The notes beneath the pieces are model-generated. The model was not told the DNA's origin. It ran no database searches and saw only the letters and a list, made by a program, of their open reading frames with translations. A DNA stretch of 17,967 bases from Erysipelotrichaceae bacterium (lineage in GTDB: Bacteria > Bacillota_I > Bacilli_A > Erysipelotrichales > Erysipelotrichaceae). Positions 14,557 to 17,967 of the stretch are shown one piece after another (the first letter of the stretch is position 1; each line of letters opens with the position of its first letter). The DNA is taken from positions 1 to 17,967 of the forward strand of contig JAIKXJ010000028.1 in the NCBI GenBank assembly GCA_024684175.1, written 5' to 3'. The translations under genes were made by a program, and so were the position numbers.

Positions 14557-15104
14557 AAGACATGCTGATTCCGGGAACGAATATCGAATACGGACAAAGT
14601 GATGATGCGTTTTCTGTGCTCAGACCGATGATCGAGATCACAGGCGGCCTCTCTCTTGGACAGATCTGCCGTATCACGGGCTTGCAGAGTTCCACGATAC
14701 AGAACTGGGTCAAGAGGGGCTACGTGCCTCATCCCGATCAGAAGAAATACTATGAAAGGCATCTTTCCAGGATCCTGTTGATATCGGCATTGAGAGAATG
14801 CATGAATATCGAGGAGATCGGAGAACTAATGATGCTGATAAACGGCGACACGGATGACGAAAGCGATGATATCATCTCCGAGACGAAGCTCTATGATTAT
14901 TTCTGCAAGGCAGTCAAGAATCTGAATGAGCTTTCCCTGGAGGGAGAGAATATCGAAAACAGCATCGTGGAGATCCTGAAAAATGAGGATGAAGCGAATA
15001 TGGATAAGCTGACATTGGCTCTGAAGGTCATGGTCTATGCGTATATCTCGGGTCTCTGTCTGAAAAAGATCGAAGTCAATCTGAAAGGATTGAGAGGTGA
15101 ATGA
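14553..15104 (+). CDS. DUF1836 family putative DNA-binding protein
   Basis: A 183-residue protein matching what I recall of the DUF1836 family. A MerR-like helix-turn-helix spans about residues 33-60 (LSLGQICRITGLQSSTIQNW then VKRGYVPHPDQKKYY). It is followed by SRILLISALRECMNIEEIGELM and the family's INGDTDDESDDIISETKLYDYF (about 91-115). The last half is helical. Members are presumed transcription regulators; target and ligand are unknown. AAGGAAGG 9 nt upstream supports the start. Its TGA overlaps the ATG of the next gene (ATGA), so the regulator and the large membrane protein are made together. Confidence 0.8.
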   Translation: MKDMLIPGTNIEYGQSDDAFSVLRPMIEITGGLSLGQICRITGLQSSTIQNWVKRGYVPHPDQKKYYERHLSRILLISALRECMNIEEIGELMMLINGDTDDESDDIISETKLYDYFCKAVKNLNELSLEGENIENSIVEILKNEDEANMDKLTLALKVMVYAYISGLCLKKIEVNLKGLRGE

Positions 15105-16696
15105 ATATGAACAAGAAAAAGAATGGATTTGGTTTGAAGGCTGCTTTGTGTCTGATCAGTGTTACGCTGATCGTGCTGATCGGGCAGTATCTCTTCTGCA
15201 TCCCGATCAACTGGCATTCAGGAGCTTTTCTGACGGAACTGCTCTTCCTGCTGGCCATCCTTTATCTGTCGGTGGTAGGCAAGAAGATCACGGTCAACGA
15301 CAAGAAGAAAGTGATCAGGTTGTCTTATTTCCCGATCATCGTGCTTGCGGCATATCTGATCGCTGTACTGGGTGGCGCTCCTTTTTCCGGAGGACTGCAC
15401 AACTACAAGAATCAGTCTGTGATATCGGAGAACGATTTCTCCAGCATCCCGCAGTTCGATGCGACACAGGTCCAGCTTGTCGACAAGAACACAGCTCAGC
15501 AGCTGGGAGACAGGGTCTTCGGCACATTGGGTTCAGAAGAGGTCTCACAGTATGCGGTCGGTGATGACTGGGTGCAGATCGTCATCAACGGCAAGCTCAG
15601 CAGAGTCACGCCGATCGACTTCGGCGGCCTGTACAGATACTTTGCGACAAGGACGACTCCGGGATACATCCTGGTCGACTGCAATTCCGGTGAGGCGAAG
15701 CTGGTCAGAAGCGAGGGTATGAGATATATGAAGAGCGCTTATTTCAATCACAATCTCTACCGTCATCTCTTCTTCACCGATCCGTTTGCGATCATGGGTC
15801 CTTCCAAATTCGAATTGGATGAGCAGAGCAAGCCTTACTGGGTCACGCCGGTCTACCGTGTGACTTGGGTGGGCAAGACAAGAGATGTCAAGGGCGTTTA
15901 TATAACCGATCCGGTCAATGGACAAAGTGATTATTACAGCAAGGAAGAAGTTCCTGCCTGGGTCGATAACGTCTATCCGATCGGCGTGATCTACGATCAG
16001 TTCAGGCAGAGCAAGCGTTACGAGAACGGCCTGTTCAACTGGGCAAAGAAGGGTGTCGTCGAGTTCACGGACGACTATGCCTATGTGCAGTTTGATGGCA
16101 ACGTCCACATCTACACAGGAGTGACCAGCGTGGGCAAGGATGAGTCCAATGTCGGATTCGCCTATGTGGATCTTCGAAACGGAGAGATCGCCTATATCAG
16201 AAGGGCCGGTGCTGAAGAGTATTCAGCCAGAAGTTCAGCGGAAGGTGCCTTGCAGCAGTATCATTACACGGCGATCTTCCCGAGCATGGTCAATGTCGAT
16301 GACAGACCGACTTATTTCATGGGTCTGGTCGATGGCGCCAATCTGATCAAGAGCTATGCGTTCGTCAGCTATGAGAACTATCAGATCGTTGCGACAGGTC
16401 AGACTGTAGATGAGGCTTATCGCAATTATCTCCGTTTGATCTCGGCGGATGGCAGAGACAGCTCAGAACTGAAGGATGTGACGTTCACAGCCAATGAAGT
16501 TCAGATGATCGTCAAGGAGGGGAACAGCATCGTCCTGTTCAAAGATGCGGGCGGTATGATCTACTGGTACACGATGGCGGATGGCGATCTGAGATTCTCT
16601 TTCATCAAAGAAGGCGATACCGTTACGGTGAAAGCCGATGAGGAAGGAAGGATCAGAGAGCTTCTGTCTGTGAAGGAAGCGGAGATCATCGAGTAA
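15101..16696 (+). CDS. Large membrane protein of unknown function
   Basis: A 531-residue protein with three predicted membrane helices near the N-terminus (about 13-33, 43-60, 75-91) and a domain of about 440 residues behind them, probably outside the cell. That domain is rich in Tyr, Val and Asp and has repeated beta-like patterns (GYILVDCNSGEAKLVRSEG, GVYITDPVNGQSDYY, GFAYVDLRNGEIAYIRRAG), which suggest several similar small sheets, somewhat like PepSY/YpeB-type folds; this is only an impression. No catalytic motif is recognised. The start overlaps the DUF1836 stop behind GAGAGGTGA; a second ATG two codons later is possible. It is the last and largest gene of its operon. Confidence 0.8.
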   Translation: MNMNKKKNGFGLKAALCLISVTLIVLIGQYLFCIPINWHSGAFLTELLFLLAILYLSVVGKKITVNDKKKVIRLSYFPIIVLAAYLIAVLGGAPFSGGLHNYKNQSVISENDFSSIPQFDATQVQLVDKNTAQQLGDRVFGTLGSEEVSQYAVGDDWVQIVINGKLSRVTPIDFGGLYRYFATRTTPGYILVDCNSGEAKLVRSEGMRYMKSAYFNHNLYRHLFFTDPFAIMGPSKFELDEQSKPYWVTPVYRVTWVGKTRDVKGVYITDPVNGQSDYYSKEEVPAWVDNVYPIGVIYDQFRQSKRYENGLFNWAKKGVVEFTDDYAYVQFDGNVHIYTGVTSVGKDESNVGFAYVDLRNGEIAYIRRAGAEEYSARSSAEGALQQYHYTAIFPSMVNVDDRPTYFMGLVDGANLIKSYAFVSYENYQIVATGQTVDEAYRNYLRLISADGRDSSELKDVTFTANEVQMIVKEGNSIVLFKDAGGMIYWYTMADGDLRFSFIKEGDTVTVKADEEGRIRELLSVKEAEIIE

Positions 16697-16716
16697 AGAA
16701 GAAGATCATAATAAAG

Positions 16717-16742
16717 TGAAAGCCTTCGTGAGAAGGCTTTTA
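16717..16742 (+). terminator. Terminator after the large membrane-protein gene
   Basis: AAAGCCTTC and GAAGGCTTT form a 9-bp stem with loop GTGA, followed by a short T run. Only 7 bp separate it from the -10 box of the next gene, so the next promoter's -35 region must fall inside this hairpin. Confidence 0.8.
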
Positions 16743-16747
16743 AGTTG

Positions 16748-16760
16748 TATAATCTTTGTT
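16748..16760 (+). promoter_or_regulatory. -10 box of the second acetyltransferase gene, leaderless geometry
   Basis: TATAAT at 16748-16753 ends 7 nt before the ATG at 16761; no Shine-Dalgarno sequence lies between. The -35 position at 17 bp (TTCGTG, 16725-16730) is weak and lies in the terminator hairpin. Confidence 0.6.
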
Positions 16761-17228
16761 ATGGGGTTGTTTAGTTTCTTTGATAGAAAAAAGGATCATG
16801 AAGGCCCGATCGTAGATCTGAGGGAAAAACACCGCGTCGATAAGCACAGCGCTTATGACGGAGTTCCTGCAATCTACTACGATATCCTTTTACATGACAG
16901 CAAAGAGAAGGTCGGCACGATCGATCTGCGTCTGACGGTGGAAGGAAACATGTATTATTACGGTCACATCGGTTACAATGTTCAGCGCGCGCATAGGGGA
17001 AACGGCTATGCCTATCACGCTTGCAGAGTCCTCTTCGACATTGCGAAAGAGGAATTCGGGATGAAGGAGCTGATCATCACCTGTTCTCCGGAGAATGTGG
17101 CATCCTACAAGACATTGCGTAAACTGGGTGGTGAGCTGCTGGAACTGGTCGAAGTTCCCCCTGGCCATCCCTTGTATGCAGCGGGAGAGAAGAAAAAATA
17201 TATCTTCCGTTACAGGATAGATCTATAA
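16761..17228 (+). CDS. GNAT-family acetyltransferase
   Basis: A 155-residue acetyl-CoA-dependent acetyltransferase, substrate unknown. The acetyl-CoA loop is AHRGNGYAYHA (residues 77-87), followed by ITCSPENVASYKTLRKLGG, the usual GNAT ending in which a bulky residue change is read against a partner strand. The C-terminal EVPPGHPLYAAGEKKKYIFRY resembles small amino-sugar or protein N-acetyltransferases of the RimJ/YjcK sort. A GTG at 16716 would extend it into a terminator stem and is rejected; the ATG at 16761 sits correctly behind TATAAT. It is probably co-transcribed with mntP (6-bp gap). Confidence 0.83.
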   Translation: MGLFSFFDRKKDHEGPIVDLREKHRVDKHSAYDGVPAIYYDILLHDSKEKVGTIDLRLTVEGNMYYYGHIGYNVQRAHRGNGYAYHACRVLFDIAKEEFGMKELIITCSPENVASYKTLRKLGGELLELVEVPPGHPLYAAGEKKKYIFRYRIDL

Positions 17229-17234
17229 AAGCTT

Positions 17235-17792
17235 ATGATCGAATTGTTTTTACTGGGAGCAGCCCTGGCGATGGATTCCATGGCGGTCTCCATCGTCAAT
17301 GGCATCAAATACAGGAATTATGGTTACAGGCAGATGTTTGCGGCTTCTTTTTCCTTTGGCTTTTTCCAGGGCCTGATGCCTCTGCTGGGTTATCTGGCTT
17401 TCACGCCGTTTCTGAGCTATATCGAGAGATATGACCATTGGGTGGTCCTGATCGCACTGTCAGTCATCGGCATCGGCATGATCAGGGAATCTTTCGACAA
17501 GGAAGCGATCGAAGAGAAGTCTTCGCAGTTCTCCACAAAGATCCTGCTGACGGAGTCGATCGCAACAGCGATCGATGCCTTGAGTTCCGGCATCATCCTG
17601 CCGGAGTTTCCGGTCTCTCCGCTGTTCAGCTGTTTCGTGATCTTTATCGTCACCTTCCTCATCTGCATGATCGCGCACCGGCTGGGCAAGCGCATCGCTT
17701 TGCTGCTGAAGGATAAGGCGACTATGGCCGGTGGCATCATCTTGATCCTGATCGGGGTCAAGACGGTGCTGGAACATCTAGGTTTCATTTAA
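17235..17792 (+). CDS. mntP: MntP-family manganese efflux pump
   Basis: A 185-residue polytopic membrane protein of the MntP family, which exports manganese and limits its toxicity. About six helices are expected. Two related motifs mark the internal two-fold symmetry: ALAMDSMAVSIVNG (about 10-23) and SIATAIDALSSGI, each carrying the conserved Asp of the transport path. Length equals the family norm. The start is 6 bp after the acetyltransferase stop, with no clear Shine-Dalgarno, so translational coupling is likely. The yybP-ykoY manganese riboswitch often seen before mntP genes is absent; there is no room for it. Confidence 0.9.
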   Translation: MIELFLLGAALAMDSMAVSIVNGIKYRNYGYRQMFAASFSFGFFQGLMPLLGYLAFTPFLSYIERYDHWVVLIALSVIGIGMIRESFDKEAIEEKSSQFSTKILLTESIATAIDALSSGIILPEFPVSPLFSCFVIFIVTFLICMIAHRLGKRIALLLKDKATMAGGIILILIGVKTVLEHLGFI

Positions 17793-17812
17793 AAAAAGGC
17801 AAACGCCTTTTT
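17791..17812. terminator. Bidirectional terminator between mntP and the right-edge gene
   Basis: AAAAAAGGC and GCCTTTTTC form a stem around AAAC. The T run follows on the plus strand and the A run gives T on the minus strand. It lies just after the mntP TAA and just after the stop of the opposing gene (TAA 17817-17815), so it serves both. Confidence 0.85.
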
Positions 17813-17814
17813 CT

Positions 17815-17967
17815 TTATCCGACGATCTCCCCGTCGTATTCGATCTGATAGGAGACGCGGTCTTTCAGTTTCTTTCTGATGAAAGGCTTCAGGATGATCA
17901 GTATCACCAGGAGCCCCAGCAGGAATCTGGCGAGATCGCGGTAGAAACCATAGTCCGGCCAGTAACG
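17815..17967 (-). CDS. C-terminal fragment of a membrane protein (runs off right edge)
   Basis: An open minus-strand frame enters from the right edge and ends at 17815, giving 50 residues: RYWPDYGFYRDLAR, a hydrophobic helix FLLGLLVILIILKPFI, a basic stretch RKKLKDR and the end VSYQIEYDGEIVG. It has one membrane segment close to the C-terminus. The protein cannot be identified from this piece. The frame is supported by the terminator directly behind it and by codon use like its neighbours. Confidence 0.65.
   Translation of the reverse strand, partial: RYWPDYGFYRDLARFLLGLLVILIILKPFIRKKLKDRVSYQIEYDGEIVG

Noticed and set aside
16716..16760. GTG start for the second acetyltransferase
   Set aside because: It would run through the terminator hairpin and the -10 box; ATG 16761 fits the promoter spacing.
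1..17967. tRNA, rRNA, CRISPR array, prophage or plasmid origin
   Set aside because: None was recognised in the gaps; the intergenic stretches are short and accounted for by promoters, leaders and terminators.

Overview
The window looks like a chromosomal segment of a moderate-GC Firmicute, most likely from the Erysipelotrichia or a neighbouring lineage. This is inferred from gene content and order only: the rpsD - ezrA - cysteine desulfurase - thiI cluster is the arrangement known from Bacillus (without the intervening genes), S4 is of the cysteine-free type, and a DUF1836 regulator and a Firmicutes-style surface protein are present. Most of the window is ordinary core and housekeeping DNA. 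The only mobile DNA is the tail of an IS3-type element at the left edge.

Layout. 1-141: end of an IS3-family transposase and its right inverted repeat, apparently inserted into the 3' end of rlmA. 126-1515: divergent rlmA (-) and gmk (+), with 34 bp between the chosen start codons. 1580-2400: rpsD (-) with a strong promoter and a leader of about 150 nt. 2408-7637: four-gene operon ezrA, nifZ-type cysteine desulfurase, thiI and a pepP-like aminopeptidase, with overlapping stops and starts. 7691-8827: a lipoprotein that joins a rhodanese-like and a thioredoxin-like domain. 8839-10458 (-): glycoside hydrolase family 2 enzyme. 10760-12853: acidic, repeat-containing surface protein with a C-terminal three-helix membrane module. 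13110-14119: a SatA-like acetyltransferase and a low-molecular-weight phosphatase. 14158-16740: a consensus promoter driving three tiny ORFs, a DUF1836 regulator and a large membrane protein. 16748-17792: a second acetyltransferase and an MntP-like manganese exporter. 17815-17967 (-): C-terminal end of a membrane protein.

How the genes work together. The desulfurase and ThiI form a sulfur-transfer pair for 4-thiouridine in tRNA and possibly thiamine. ThiI lacks its rhodanese domain here, as in Bacillus. The lipoprotein downstream carries a rhodanese and a thioredoxin fold, but it should sit outside the membrane and so cannot simply replace the missing domain. rlmA, rpsD, gmk and ezrA serve ribosome modification, ribosome assembly, nucleotide supply and division.

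Two structural themes stand out. First, six genes that begin transcription units (rlmA, gmk, ezrA, the lipoprotein, the GH2 gene and the 16761 acetyltransferase) have a -10-like hexamer ending 6-8 nt before the start codon and no Shine-Dalgarno sequence, as expected for leaderless mRNAs. Genes inside operons, rpsD, the surface-protein gene and the DUF1836 cluster mostly have clear Shine-Dalgarno sequences. Second, terminators often overlap the coding end, with the stop codon in or beside the hairpin loop. The best candidate for an undescribed system is the small-peptide / DUF1836 / membrane-protein operon at 14158-16740.
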